Counted from the stretch's first letter, positions 23,788 through 32,091 are shown. The stretch: DNA of 40,295 nucleotides from CAYMFD01 sp964389475 (GCA_964389475.1 CAYMFD010000023.1:1-40295); one strand, 5' to 3'. Notes: generated by a model not told the origin, from the sequence alone. Numbers and translations are program-made.

Positions 23788-23792
23788 ATATA
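23785..23792 (-). promoter_or_regulatory. Bacteroidota -7 box TATATTTG, EPS operon promoter
   Basis: Minus strand TATATTTG is an exact TAnnTTTG match. It shares three bases with the inverted repeat. The start of transcription would fall near 23779, giving a leader of about 16 nt to the ATG at 23763. No TTTG at the expected -33 distance is obvious, and the nearest (in the plus-strand gtcaaaaac near 23822-23830) is too far. Confidence 0.55.
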
Positions 23793-23868
23793 AGGACTTT
23801 GCTTTTTTAGTAGTCGCCTTTATGTCAAAAACTAGACACTATAACCCCACGGGGACTAACTTAAGGGC

Positions 23869-25119
23869 ATGTTTCCACAGGTAATTCGCCAATGTATCAT
23901 AAAGCTAGTACTTCTATGTACTCTTATGAGCTGTCTAGGCATACCTATGCAATCGCAAAACAACCTACTACAACACTTCGGAGATAAGGACCATATCGTA
24001 CTACCTTTCGAACTAAAGAATGGCCACATCGTCGTGAAGGTCAGGATCAATGGTTTATTCGAACTACCATTTGTATTTGATACCGGGGCAGAGCACACCT
24101 TACTGTTTAGCAAGACGATCGTAGACCTACTGGGGTACGACTGTCCTCAAAAGATCAAACTGTATGGCGCTGACCTCACATCCTTTGAGTACGCAGACAT
24201 CTGCCGCGATGTCATATTTGAAATGGCAGGGGCAGAGACATCAACTACTGATCTCGTAGTCGTGGACAAAAGCAATTATGAACTAGACCTCATGACGGGC
24301 ACCACCATACTAGGTCTCATAGGTGGAGATATGATGCGTTACTCCACTGTACGTATCGACTACCACAAGCGTCGCGTGCACCTCTATAAGTCGTCTGCTT
24401 ACGACCCTGCAGCTAGAGGCTATGAGGCCATATCGACCTCAATCGTCCGGCAAAAACCATATATCAAGATCCCTGTATCTCAAGACAACCGAACAGACAG
24501 TCTACTACTCTTAGTCGACACGGGGAGTCCTTATCCGCTCATACTCCTCCACCAAGACTCCGCAAGTCTACTGAGCGATACGCTAGCACAGCAAGGCGTC
24601 ATCGGCTCGTCTGTGTTGGGCAAGATGAACGGGTATATTAAACGCATCGACTCGATACGAATAGGCGAGACGACCATCGCTCAAGTGGCAACCCGCTATC
24701 ACACCGTCGACACCTCCATTTATGACCTACTCGAGCTAAAAAGAGATGGCATCATAGGAGCGGAGGCGCTACAAAATTTTGATGTCGCGATAGACTACGT
24801 ACAAGAACAGGTATGGCTCAAACCAAGGAAAAAAGTCCTGACCCGCCTGCAGCAAGATCTCGCCGGACTCTACCTCGTAGCCTACGGCGCCAAACTCAAC
24901 AAGTACATCGTAGAAAGCGTAATACCCGATAGCCCTGCGGACAAGGCGGACATCCTACGTGGTGATGTAGTGCTCAAACTAGGCCGTAGAAAAACGAAAC
25001 ACCTGACGCTTTCGCAAATAACCCGCAAGTTGCGCCGACGTCCGGGTAAGAAGTACAGACTGTCCCTGAGCAGGCATGGCGAAAAGATCGATCGCCAAAT
25101 AATTCTGAATCCATATTAA
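23869..25119 (+). CDS. Secreted/lipoprotein aspartic protease with two retropepsin-type domains and a PDZ domain
   Basis: 416 residues. The hydrophobic N-terminus ends in LMSC (C22), a plausible lipobox. Two retropepsin-like halves follow, with FVFDTGAEHTLL (Asp at 71) and LLVDTGSPYPLIL (Asp at 217). Each has a downstream hydrophobic-hydrophobic-Gly flap or psi-loop partner (TTILGLIGGDMM, RDGIIGAEALQNFDVAIDY). Residues about 325-416 form a PDZ domain (VVESVIPDSPADKADILRGDVVLKL). Carrying both catalytic halves in one chain makes an internal pseudodimer possible, unlike single-domain viral enzymes. Substrates are unknown. It is divergent from the EPS operon, with 105 bases between the start codons. 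Confidence 0.85.
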   Translation: MFPQVIRQCIIKLVLLCTLMSCLGIPMQSQNNLLQHFGDKDHIVLPFELKNGHIVVKVRINGLFELPFVFDTGAEHTLLFSKTIVDLLGYDCPQKIKLYGADLTSFEYADICRDVIFEMAGAETSTTDLVVVDKSNYELDLMTGTTILGLIGGDMMRYSTVRIDYHKRRVHLYKSSAYDPAARGYEAISTSIVRQKPYIKIPVSQDNRTDSLLLLVDTGSPYPLILLHQDSASLLSDTLAQQGVIGSSVLGKMNGYIKRIDSIRIGETTIAQVATRYHTVDTSIYDLLELKRDGIIGAEALQNFDVAIDYVQEQVWLKPRKKVLTRLQQDLAGLYLVAYGAKLNKYIVESVIPDSPADKADILRGDVVLKLGRRKTKHLTLSQITRKLRRRPGKKYRLSLSRHGEKIDRQIILNPY

Positions 25120-25197
25120 TGCGGGATCGTTACGCTTGGTGCAGTTACTTTTTCACTCTTCGAGCTAGTAAATCACCAAGATCTAGTCGTCCCTGAG

Positions 25198-25347
25198 CTA
25201 TGGCTTTGGCTTGCTCTGTCTCCTGCACCGCTCGCTGCAGTATTTCACCTCGTCCCAGACCAGCTCCCACTTCTTACGCCAGGAGAATGGTCTCTGACAG
25301 ACGATGCAGGTCTTGGAAGGGAGATCACGTTTGTGCTTACGCTTCAT
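25198..25347 (-). CDS. DUF2256 zinc-ribbon-like small protein
   Basis: A 49-residue gene read from ATG 25347 to TAG 25198-25200. The sequence starts MKRKHKRDLPSKTCIVCQRP and continues FSWRKKWELVWDEVKYCSER before CRRQSKPKP. Cysteines at 14, 17, 37 and 41 form a CxxC...CxxxC set that probably binds zinc. The WRKKW and WDEVKYCS pieces are the DUF2256 signature. Function is unknown; in other genomes it is often near photolyase/cryptochrome genes, not seen here. It is convergent with the protease and downstream of batA by 88 bases. Confidence 0.88.
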   Translation of the reverse strand: MKRKHKRDLPSKTCIVCQRPFSWRKKWELVWDEVKYCSERCRRQSKPKP

Positions 25348-25435
25348 ACATATCAAAACAGGCAGCAAACAGCATTGTTGGCGATGTGCTTTATGCGATT
25401 GTTACTGTGGTCTTTAAGATTAGGGAGTTACCCTA

Positions 25436-26449
25436 CTACAGGTAGAGGTCTGTATTGGCCACTGTAGATCGCAGGCCGATAAAACTGAGCAAGAGGATGA
25501 GCCCCAACCCCAAAGGATAACGAAAGAGCTCCCGCTGACGAGCGAATGTACTTACCTCGATCTCTGTCTTCTCTAGCTGATCTATCACCGAGTAGACCTG
25601 CTCGAGACTAGACATATCCTTTGCTCTGAAGTACTGGCCGCCCGTCACATCAGCAATCTGCTTAAGTAGCACCTCGTCGATCTTGACCGCTTCTTTTCGA
25701 TATAGGTAGGTGCCGTCTTGGTTTTGGCGATACGGCATCATTGCATACCCCTCTGATCCCACGCCGATGGTATATACTTTGACGCCTTGCTGCTTGGCGA
25801 TATCTGCGGCCGTAGATGGGTCGATATATCCTAGTTTGCTCACACCATCTGTCAAGAGGATCACGACCTTGGTGTCAGACGTTACGTCCTTGATCCTATT
25901 GATCGCCGTCGCTAGGCCCATACCTATCGCGGTACCATCGTTTATCATACCGAACTCTAGCTCGTCGATATACTGGACCAGCAGATTATGATCTAGCGTC
26001 AATGGTGACTGGCTGAAAGCCTCCCCACCGAAAACCACCAATCCGATACGGTCGTATGGTCGCTGCTGCACAAACTCAATGGCCATGGCCTTGGTAGCCT
26101 CGAGTCTATTGGGCTCGAAGTCTGTGGCTAGCATACTACCAGATACATCTTGCACCAGTACAATATCGATGCCTTCTGCCTTGATCTTCTCCTCTGTAAA
26201 GTGCTCGACCGGCCTAGCCAGCGCCACGATAATAGCGAGCATGCTCAGCAGCAAAACCAATGGTAACGCCTGAGCGACTAGCACCCTCCAGGACTTGCGC
26301 TGAGGCATCTTGCTGGCATCTGCCACACGCAGGGCAGCACGAGATCCATCCCTACGACGTCTACTGTAGTAGTACAGCAGCGGCGGGAGGCCTGATAGTA
26401 GTAGCCACCACGGTTGTTCTAGTCCATATGCTAGCAAGACAGGGCTCAT
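25436..26449 (-). CDS. batA: BatA-like VWA-domain membrane protein
   Basis: 337 residues: a membrane segment near 14-28, basic RRRRDGSR, a second membrane segment near 58-79, then a von Willebrand A domain with the metal-ion site DVSGS at 101-105, NDGTAIGMGLATAINRI (MIDAS Thr) and ILLTDGVSKLG, and a final membrane segment near 313-328. This is the layout of Bacteroidota BatA. Its start overlaps the upstream DUF4381-like gene by 4 bases (ATGA). BatB, BatC, MoxR and DUF58 genes, usually adjacent, are absent here, so this is a reduced bat module. The role in aerotolerance or envelope stress is inferred from relatives. Confidence 0.9.
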   Translation of the reverse strand: MSPVLLAYGLEQPWWLLLSGLPPLLYYYSRRRRDGSRAALRVADASKMPQRKSWRVLVAQALPLVLLLSMLAIIVALARPVEHFTEEKIKAEGIDIVLVQDVSGSMLATDFEPNRLEATKAMAIEFVQQRPYDRIGLVVFGGEAFSQSPLTLDHNLLVQYIDELEFGMINDGTAIGMGLATAINRIKDVTSDTKVVILLTDGVSKLGYIDPSTAADIAKQQGVKVYTIGVGSEGYAMMPYRQNQDGTYLYRKEAVKIDEVLLKQIADVTGGQYFRAKDMSSLEQVYSVIDQLEKTEIEVSTFARQRELFRYPLGLGLILLLSFIGLRSTVANTDLYL

Positions 26450-27462
26450 GATGGTTCTGATTTCTCCGCTGTATCGATCACGATCTGCCTGGCGTCATCG
26501 AGGAACTGCTGGTGGATGGATACGTCAGGTCGAGCCTTGGCGAACTTAACCAGGTCTGCCACTTGTAGCACTTGCAAGACTTGATCTATGAGCCGAGGAT
26601 GCAAGTCTAGCGCCTTAAGCGAGTGCTTCGTCTCCCGGGTCGTCTGCTCCTGCGCCGGTATATCATAGCGGGCAGACAAGTAAGCTCGCATGATGTCTGT
26701 CAGTTCGCTCTGGTAGTCCTTGATCTTATCTTTCTGCCATAGCTGCTTACGTTCGAGATCCTGCAACGCTGCTAGGGCGATCTCATGAGCAGGTAGCTGC
26801 TCTGGCTCTAGGTATTCTACCTCTGCAGTTTGAGATTGCTGAGACTTTCTTGCTAAAAGATACCAAAGCAAAAAGGCCAATAAAATACCACCGACAATGA
26901 GTATCACGTACCAGTAGTCTTGCCACGTGGCCGACTCCTCCACGATATCTCTGATAGGCGCAATAGTCATAGTAGAACTAGCCGAGACAGGCGGTAATAC
27001 TACCAAGGCTGGTGGCTCTGCCCGCTGCCAGTTAATCTGTGGTACTGTTGTGACCAAAGGATGATCGAGCTTAAAGATGCCCGTACTGTAGACAGATATT
27101 GACGCCGTCCACTTGACGATCTGCTCATTGTTGACTCGACCTACCTTAATCTCTGACAAATCAAATGCCTTATCGGCCACACTTACTGCAGAAGTCGGCA
27201 ATACTGCCCAATCGAGGTACTCGTCCGTAAAGATGTCCCCTACTCCGTACAACTCGTTGCGAGTGCTATCGAAGGAGGATAGGCCTACACTTACAAGTTT
27301 TACATCACTAGGCAATCGCAACTCAAACGTGAGATCTACAGGACCACCTATCTCCACAGAGTCTATGGACGACTGCATATACATCTCACCCTGGCCGCAG
27401 AGGCTCACACAGTAAAGTACTAGACTGAGAAGAAAGGGATATCGAGATTTGATCTTGAGCAT
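26446..27462 (-). CDS. Membrane protein of the bat operon (BatD/DUF4381-like)
   Basis: 338 residues. Signal peptide (FLLSLVLYCVSLCGQ), then a beta-rich periplasmic part with EIGGPVDLTFELRLPSDVKLVSVG and YSTGIFKLDHPLV, typical of BatD-like immunoglobulin-type domains. One membrane helix lies near 185-202 (YWYVILIVGGILLAFLLWYLLA), followed by a cytoplasmic helical tail (ALQDLERKQLW, DYQSELTDIMRAYLSARYDIPAQEQTTRE), as in DUF4381-type proteins found between DUF58 and batA genes. It is coupled to batA by a 4-base overlap and probably forms a complex with it. No molecular function is known. Confidence 0.78.
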   Translation of the reverse strand: MLKIKSRYPFLLSLVLYCVSLCGQGEMYMQSSIDSVEIGGPVDLTFELRLPSDVKLVSVGLSSFDSTRNELYGVGDIFTDEYLDWAVLPTSAVSVADKAFDLSEIKVGRVNNEQIVKWTASISVYSTGIFKLDHPLVTTVPQINWQRAEPPALVVLPPVSASSTMTIAPIRDIVEESATWQDYWYVILIVGGILLAFLLWYLLARKSQQSQTAEVEYLEPEQLPAHEIALAALQDLERKQLWQKDKIKDYQSELTDIMRAYLSARYDIPAQEQTTRETKHSLKALDLHPRLIDQVLQVLQVADLVKFAKARPDVSIHQQFLDDARQIVIDTAEKSEPS

Positions 27463-27507
27463 AGTCGGAAGTTACACCAATCTTAACACTGAAGATAGAA
27501 GACCAGA

Positions 27508-27558
27508 ACGTCAAAACTAAAAGCGAGGATCACCCAATCTATCAATCAGGTGATCCTC
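27508..27558 (-). terminator. Intrinsic terminator of tRNA-Leu
   Basis: Perfect 10-bp stem (GAGGATCACC 27525-27534, GGTGATCCTC 27549-27558) with a 14-base loop, followed on the minus strand by GCTTTTAGTTTTG. It lies 8 bases downstream of the tRNA and separates it from the bat genes. Confidence 0.75.
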
Positions 27559-27565
27559 TAGCTTG

Positions 27566-27647
27566 TACCGGTGGGGGGACTCGAACCCCCACGTCCGAAG
27601 ACATTGGATTTTGAATCCAACGTGTCTACCAATTCCACCACACCGGC
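27566..27647 (-). tRNA. tRNA-Leu (anticodon CAA)
   Basis: 82 nt. Acceptor stem GCCGGTG/CACCGGT with discriminator A; the first pair is G-U. The anticodon stem TTGGA/TCCAA holds the loop TTCAAAA, so the anticodon is CAA, reading UUG. A long variable arm (TGTCTTCGGACG) marks a class II tRNA, and the T arm GGGGGTTCGAGTCCCCC is perfect. CCA is not encoded. It has its own TACATTTG box and terminator. Confidence 0.96.
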
Positions 27648-27665
27648 ATACGCTAAATTGCAGCG

Positions 27666-27673
27666 CAAATGTA
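27666..27673 (-). promoter_or_regulatory. Bacteroidota -7 box TACATTTG for tRNA-Leu
   Basis: Exact TAnnTTTG match on the minus strand, 18 bases before the tRNA 5' end. The predicted transcript starts about 13 nt before the mature tRNA. A TTTG lies further upstream but about 25 bases away, more than the usual 19-21. Confidence 0.55.
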
Positions 27674-27728
27674 TTGAATTTAGAATAGTGCAGGGTGGCA
27701 AAGCAACGATTGTTTGCACGCCTGCAGA

Positions 27729-28220
27729 TTATGACAACTTTTGTCCGATACGGCTGAGGTACTTACTGCGGAGGTAGTAGCTCAGCACAGCATCTAGCTG
27801 CGACTTGTCGCCTGCATCATAGGCAAGCATTGCGGGCTGGGCCGACTGGCTTAGTTCCTCTTGTATATCGGTGATCTGCGTCTTCACCTTCTCTAGCAGC
27901 GCAGCATCAGGATCCATTTGCAGGTCCATTAAGGCCTCGTTGACATCCATCATCTCCATCAGAAAATCCTGTGGCACTGTGAGCTGCTTATCCTCCGTAA
28001 TCAAGCCCTCCTGCTCGAGGATATACTGGACCCGACTATCCTTATTGCGCAAGATCTTGTAGGCAAGATTGACCTGACTAGACCGTAGCATTACATCATC
28101 GTTGTCTACACCATGATGGTCGGGATGGGTAGATCGACTGGCCCGATAGTAGGCCTTCTTTAGTGCCGACGCATCCACCTCAAAGCGAGGCTTAAGTCCC
28201 AAAATCTTAAAGTAGTCCAT
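27729..28220 (-). CDS. hscB: Fe-S cluster co-chaperone HscB (J-domain)
   Basis: 163 residues from the ATG at 28220. An ATG at 28247 would overlap rseP by 23 bases and adds residues outside the J domain. MDYFKILGLKPRFEVDASALKKAYY and HPD at 32-34 are the J domain; the C-terminal helical part has FLMEMMDVNEAL and DLQMDPDAALLEKVKTQI, the IscU-binding region of HscB. It would pass Fe-S scaffold proteins to HscA. It begins 4 bases after the rseP stop, so is probably co-transcribed with it. No isc genes are nearby. Confidence 0.88.
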   Translation of the reverse strand: MDYFKILGLKPRFEVDASALKKAYYRASRSTHPDHHGVDNDDVMLRSSQVNLAYKILRNKDSRVQYILEQEGLITEDKQLTVPQDFLMEMMDVNEALMDLQMDPDAALLEKVKTQITDIQEELSQSAQPAMLAYDAGDKSQLDAVLSYYLRSKYLSRIGQKLS

Positions 28221-28224
28221 AATG

Positions 28225-29556
28225 CTAAAAGAGCCTTTTGATATCAAGTCCTAAAGCGAATATCATGAGGCTCACCATAATGATGAAGCCAAACAAAGTC
28301 GCATACTCCATAAACTTGTCACTGGGCTTACGACCGCTGATCAATTCGTAAAAGAGGAACATAATATACCCTCCATCTAAGGCAGGTATGGGTAGCAAGT
28401 TGAAAAAGCCTAGGAGTATCGATAGCATGGCGGTAATCCTCCAAAATCGCTCCCAACTCCAGGCTGGGTCAAATAGCTTGGTAATGCTGATCACACTACC
28501 GAGGCTCTCCGTTACCTTGATCCGACCCTTAAACATCTGCCCAAATGCGGACAGTTGCTTGCTGAGGAAGTCAATGCCTTTGTTAACACCACCGGGTATA
28601 GCCTGCGCTAGTGTGTACTTATCACGTGAGAACTCAAATATCTGGTCGGGACTCCTAAAGACGACACCGATTCGCTTCGATTCTTCGTCGAGTGCTACTG
28701 TCTTGGTCAGCAGTTGTCCCCCGCGGTTGACCGTAACCGTTAGTGGAGAGTTAGACTGCTGGATTTTGCGCTGTACGACATGGACGAAGTGGGCATCATT
28801 GCCATTGACAGCTACGATCTCATCGCCCGGTCTGATGTTGGCAGTTTTAGCCGGTGATGAGCCACCTACCTCCTCAATGATAGCTGGTATCCGAGAGCTA
28901 AATACGGACCAGCCCGAGTTTTCGTGTGAGCTGAGAAAGCCCGCCCACTTGGGATCTATCGATATCGTATGTTGCCGGTCACCTCGCAGTACCACCACTT
29001 CTTTAATATCATTGATAACGATCTCCTCACGCAGTAAACCTGGTATAAAACGATCAAAAGCCTTATCGCCGATCTTCAATACCTGATCTCCATCTCTCAG
29101 ACCTATCGCAGTACCAATACTATCGACAGATATACCATATGATGCCTTGGCAGTAGGCAGATAACTCTCTCCGTAATGCCATAATAGTCCTGCAAAAATC
29201 AAGAATCCTAGTATAAAGTTGACCGTAACACCACCAACCATAATGATTAATCGCTGCCACGCCTTCTTACTCCTAAACTCCCATGGCTGTGGGGGTTGTA
29301 GTAGCTGCTCCTTATCCATGCTCTCATCGATCATCCCTGCAATCTTGACATAGCCACCGAAAGGTACCCAGCCGATACCGTACTCCGTATCACCGATTTT
29401 CTTTTTAAAAAGACTGAAGTACGGATTAAAGAAAAGGTAGAACTTCTCCACCTTGGTGTTAAACCATCGTGCTGGAAAAAAGTGTCCACACTCATGCAAG
29501 ACGACCAAAAGCGAAAGGCTCAGAATCATCTGTAAAACGATACTTAATATATCCAT
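28225..29556 (-). CDS. rseP: RIP metalloprotease RseP (site-2 protease)
   Basis: Intramembrane zinc protease that cleaves membrane-bound anti-sigma factors and leftover signal peptides. It has 443 residues. The active site HECGH (21-25) lies in the first membrane helix; the second zinc ligand is in the LLPIPALDGG motif (Asp 394). Two PDZ domains lie between, the second seen as GGSSPAKTANIRPGDEIVAVNG. The membrane helices fit the family (VTVNFILGFLIFAGLLW, ILLGFFNLLPIPALDGG, TLFGFIIMVSLMIFALG). It overlaps nothing upstream; 90-140 bases separate it from the divergent rsmE. Confidence 0.94.
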   Translation of the reverse strand: MDILSIVLQMILSLSLLVVLHECGHFFPARWFNTKVEKFYLFFNPYFSLFKKKIGDTEYGIGWVPFGGYVKIAGMIDESMDKEQLLQPPQPWEFRSKKAWQRLIIMVGGVTVNFILGFLIFAGLLWHYGESYLPTAKASYGISVDSIGTAIGLRDGDQVLKIGDKAFDRFIPGLLREEIVINDIKEVVVLRGDRQHTISIDPKWAGFLSSHENSGWSVFSSRIPAIIEEVGGSSPAKTANIRPGDEIVAVNGNDAHFVHVVQRKIQQSNSPLTVTVNRGGQLLTKTVALDEESKRIGVVFRSPDQIFEFSRDKYTLAQAIPGGVNKGIDFLSKQLSAFGQMFKGRIKVTESLGSVISITKLFDPAWSWERFWRITAMLSILLGFFNLLPIPALDGGYIMFLFYELISGRKPSDKFMEYATLFGFIIMVSLMIFALGLDIKRLF

Positions 29557-29665
29557 GTAATCTTGTAAATCAACTGATTGTGATAGCTAGTCTCTCCTTA
29601 AAAAACGATCACGACCCAGTGTAGTTGCACTAGGTGTCCAAAAGAGTTGGCAAAAGTAGTATTAA

Positions 29666-29673
29666 TACCTTTA
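29666..29673 (+). promoter_or_regulatory. -7-like box TACCTTTA upstream of rsmE
   Basis: One mismatch to TAnnTTTG, 24 bases before the ATG at 29698. A TTG occurs 16 bases upstream of it, slightly close for a -33 element. It supports choosing the ATG at 29698 over the TTG at 29647. Confidence 0.35.
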
Positions 29674-29697
29674 CAGCATGAGCATCGAGCCAAGGGC

Positions 29698-30417
29698 ATG
29701 AATATCTACTACAGTACACACATAGATGACGACTGCATCACGCTATACGATGATGAGCATAGACACTGCTCTAAGGTGATGCGGGCAAGGGTCGGTGATG
29801 AGGTCTATGTGACGGATGGTCTCGGCCACCTGTACCACACTCGCATTACCACCCAAGAGCGATCTAGTACCGAACTACATATCACGGCCACAACGACCAC
29901 TCCCCGGCCTAATCGGCACCTACGGCTAGCCATAGCACCTACCAAAAATGCCAGTCGAATAGAGTGGATGCTGGAAAAAGCCATCGAGATCGGCGTTAAT
30001 GAAATCTACTTTATCAATACCAGTCGTGGTGTTAGTAAAAGGGTTAAGGTCGATCGCCTACACCGAATCGCGGTCGGGGCTATGAAGCAAAGCAAAAACC
30101 TCCGTCTACCTACCTTGCATGACATACAAGACATAGCGGAAGTAGTGAGTCATGCCAGCGATAGTACCTTATATGTGGCTCACTGTGCCGATGTAGAAGA
30201 GCACCTGGCTAAGCAGTTGATTAAGACATCACCCGAAGACATCACGATTTTCATAGGGCCAGAAGGCGACTTCACCACTCAAGAGGTGGACCTATTGCTA
30301 GGTGCTGGAGCCAAAGAGGTTAACCTGGGCACGAGTAGATTACGAACAGAAACCGCTGCAGTTGTGGGGGCGAGCATCGTAGCTACGGTGTATGATGCTG
30401 TTTTATCCCGTACGTAA
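29698..30417 (+). CDS. rsmE: 16S rRNA m3U1498 methyltransferase
   Basis: SPOUT methyltransferase that N3-methylates U1498 of 16S rRNA. It has 239 residues from the ATG at 29698 (MNIYYSTHIDDD), the normal length. The N-terminal PUA-like part has LYDDEHRHCSKVMRARVGDEVYVTDG; the SPOUT knot shows IEWMLEKAIEIGVNEIYF, MKQSKNLRLPTL, FIGPEGDFTTQEV and NLGTSRLRTETAAVVG, all diagnostic. The frame is open to a TTG at 29647, but that would start upstream of the likely promoter box. Confidence 0.95.
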   Translation: MNIYYSTHIDDDCITLYDDEHRHCSKVMRARVGDEVYVTDGLGHLYHTRITTQERSSTELHITATTTTPRPNRHLRLAIAPTKNASRIEWMLEKAIEIGVNEIYFINTSRGVSKRVKVDRLHRIAVGAMKQSKNLRLPTLHDIQDIAEVVSHASDSTLYVAHCADVEEHLAKQLIKTSPEDITIFIGPEGDFTTQEVDLLLGAGAKEVNLGTSRLRTETAAVVGASIVATVYDAVLSRT

Positions 30418-30429
30418 GCCACTAATTAC

Positions 30430-30437
30430 TAATTTTG
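30430..30437 (+). promoter_or_regulatory. Bacteroidota -7 box TAATTTTG upstream of accA
   Basis: Exact TAnnTTTG match, 42 bases before the accA ATG, in the 62-base spacer after rsmE. No clear -33 element is seen. Confidence 0.45.
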
Positions 30438-30479
30438 TTAGCGGTCGGCATTTTGCCATCACCTCAATAACACCGATAT

Positions 30480-31463
30480 ATGGTCTTCTTAGAATTTGAA
30501 AAGCCACTCGAAAAACTATACGAACAACTGGAGAAAATCCAGCAAGTAGCCGCCGAAGGTGTTATCGATGTAGACGATAAGATCAAGGAGCTAGAGACCC
30601 GTATAGCCAAGGAAAAGAAAGATATCTACGCCAATCTTACAGGCTGGCAAAAGGTACAACTGAGTCGCCATCCGGAGCGACCATATACCCTCCACTACAT
30701 AGAGCAGATCTGCAAAAAGTTCGTAGAACTCCACGGAGACCGTTACTTCTCAGATGACAAGGCCATCGTGGGTGGCATAGGCCAGATAGGCAGTCAGAGT
30801 GTGGTCATTATCGGCCACCAGAAAGGTACCAACACGAAGCTCAGGCAGTACCGCAACTTTGGTATGGCTAACCCTGAGGGATACCGTAAGGCGCTACGAC
30901 TGATGAAGCTAGCGGAGCGGTTCGGTTATCCAGTAATATGCCTGATCGATACACCAGGCGCATTCCCAGGACTGGAGGCTGAGGAGCGAGGTCAGGCAGA
31001 GGCTATCGCCAGAAATCTCTTTGAAATGGCTCAGCTCAAGGTACCAATTATCTGCTACGTCATAGGCGAAGGTGCCAGTGGTGGAGCACTAGGCATAGGT
31101 CTAGGTGATCGAGTATTTATGCTAGAAAACACCTGGTATAGCGTCATCTCCCCAGAATCGTGCTCATCTATACTATGGCGCAGCTGGGACCACAAACAAG
31201 AGGCAGCCGAGGCCCTCAAACTGACGGCTGATCACATGCTCGAGTTTGGCTTGATAGACGACATCATCAAAGAACCACTAGGCGGTGCTCACAATGACCC
31301 TGAAAAAATGGCCATCGAACTCCGCAAGCATATCAAGCGTGAGATAGCGACCCTACAGCAGCTGACCCCCGATGAGCTGATCAACCACCGACTAGAGAAG
31401 TATGGCAAGATGGGAGACTTTGACGTACTCAGCGAAAAACAACTGGCCAAGCTTAATAAATGA
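30480..31463 (+). CDS. accA: Acetyl-CoA carboxylase carboxyltransferase subunit alpha
   Basis: Alpha subunit of the carboxyltransferase that makes malonyl-CoA for fatty-acid synthesis, working with AccD (not in the window). It has 327 residues. An N-terminal helical part (FEKPLEKLYEQLEKIQQVA) precedes the crotonase-like core: HPERPYTLHYIEQICKKFVELHGDR, GHQKGTNTKLRQYRNFGMANPEGYRKALRLM, LIDTPGAFPGLEAEERGQAEAIARNL, IGEGASGGALGIGLGDRVFMLEN and YSVISPESCSSILW. All are hallmark AccA segments. The next gene starts inside its stop codon region (ATGA overlap). Confidence 0.97.
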   Translation: MVFLEFEKPLEKLYEQLEKIQQVAAEGVIDVDDKIKELETRIAKEKKDIYANLTGWQKVQLSRHPERPYTLHYIEQICKKFVELHGDRYFSDDKAIVGGIGQIGSQSVVIIGHQKGTNTKLRQYRNFGMANPEGYRKALRLMKLAERFGYPVICLIDTPGAFPGLEAEERGQAEAIARNLFEMAQLKVPIICYVIGEGASGGALGIGLGDRVFMLENTWYSVISPESCSSILWRSWDHKQEAAEALKLTADHMLEFGLIDDIIKEPLGGAHNDPEKMAIELRKHIKREIATLQQLTPDELINHRLEKYGKMGDFDVLSEKQLAKLNK

Positions 31464-31969
31464 TCGCTGCTATAAAAAGCTGGCTATTTAACAGGAGGTT
31501 ACAGCAATCGCTCAGTCAGTCAACGTCAAACAGTAAGTCGGCTATCAATAAGGGGCGGCAGGTAGCCATCCTCACCGATGACGACTGCGATATGCGAGCG
31601 GTAGATCGATTCGTCACTCAGTTGCAAGACAGAGGCAGGACGGTAAGCGGCCTGCACTATACCACCACCAAGGATATAGAGCCTGACCCCGGGACGCTGA
31701 CTCCTAAGCAACTCAACTGGTACGGCTGGCCACAAAGCGATACCGTTACACAATGGCTGTCTACCCCTTATGATATACTCATCGTACTCGCTGAGCGACC
31801 ATCATCGGTAACAGCCATGCTAGCAGCCTCTGTACGTGCCGAGCTCAAGACGGGAGCCAGTGACTTTATCGACCACATAGACCTAGTCGTAGACCTAGAC
31901 GAAAAAGAAAGTACCAGCGACCTCATCCGTAAGATTACGACCATCATCGGATACTTGAGTGCTGCATAG
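31460..31969 (+). CDS. Conserved hypothetical protein coupled to accA (possibly DUF6913)
   Basis: 169 residues, no signal peptide. It starts with a basic amphipathic helix (IAAIKSWLFNRRLQQSL) and then alternates strands and helices: GRQVAILTDDDCDMRAVDRFVTQL, HYTTTKDIEPDPGTLTPKQLNWYGWPQ, YDILIVLAERPSSVTAMLAASVRAELKTGA, HIDLVVDLDEKESTSDLIRKI. The LNWYGWP segment and overall shape recall a Bacteroidota-specific family I believe is DUF6913, but I am not certain. It overlaps accA by 4 bases, so it is translated with it. Function is unknown. Confidence 0.65.
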   Translation: MIAAIKSWLFNRRLQQSLSQSTSNSKSAINKGRQVAILTDDDCDMRAVDRFVTQLQDRGRTVSGLHYTTTKDIEPDPGTLTPKQLNWYGWPQSDTVTQWLSTPYDILIVLAERPSSVTAMLAASVRAELKTGASDFIDHIDLVVDLDEKESTSDLIRKITTIIGYLSAA

Positions 31970-32043
31970 TACTGTCTATCTTGATTCCATATTGATCGTA
32001 GTGGAAAACAAGTCTACTTCTGTAGATATCAGCTGTACTCTTT

Positions 32044-32080
32044 GACACTATAGCCAGTGTCGTAGAGGTCAGACTGACCT
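32044..32080. terminator. Tandem small hairpins between convergent genes
   Basis: Two adjacent inverted repeats: GACACT-N6-AGTGTC (32044-32061) and AGGTCA-GAC-TGACCT (32066-32080), in the 122-base spacer between two converging genes. They could stop transcription from both sides, but there is no strong T tract. Confidence 0.35.
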
Positions 32081-32091
32081 AGATGGCAGCC

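Noticed and set aside
25156..25290. Second minus-strand frame overlapping DUF2256, ending in AIAQGRLDLGDLLARRVKK
   Set aside because: It has a plausible composition but only a weak GTG start inside DUF2256 and no recognised family; DUF2256 in the other frame is complete.
25200..25445. Plus-strand 81-codon frame
   Set aside because: It is antisense to the DUF2256 gene and rich in Cys/Arg/Ser, with no family resemblance.
28388..29086. Long plus-strand frame opposite rseP (232 codons)
   Set aside because: It is a shadow of rseP: Ser/Arg/Leu-rich, no domain, no start signal, while the minus strand encodes a complete metalloprotease.
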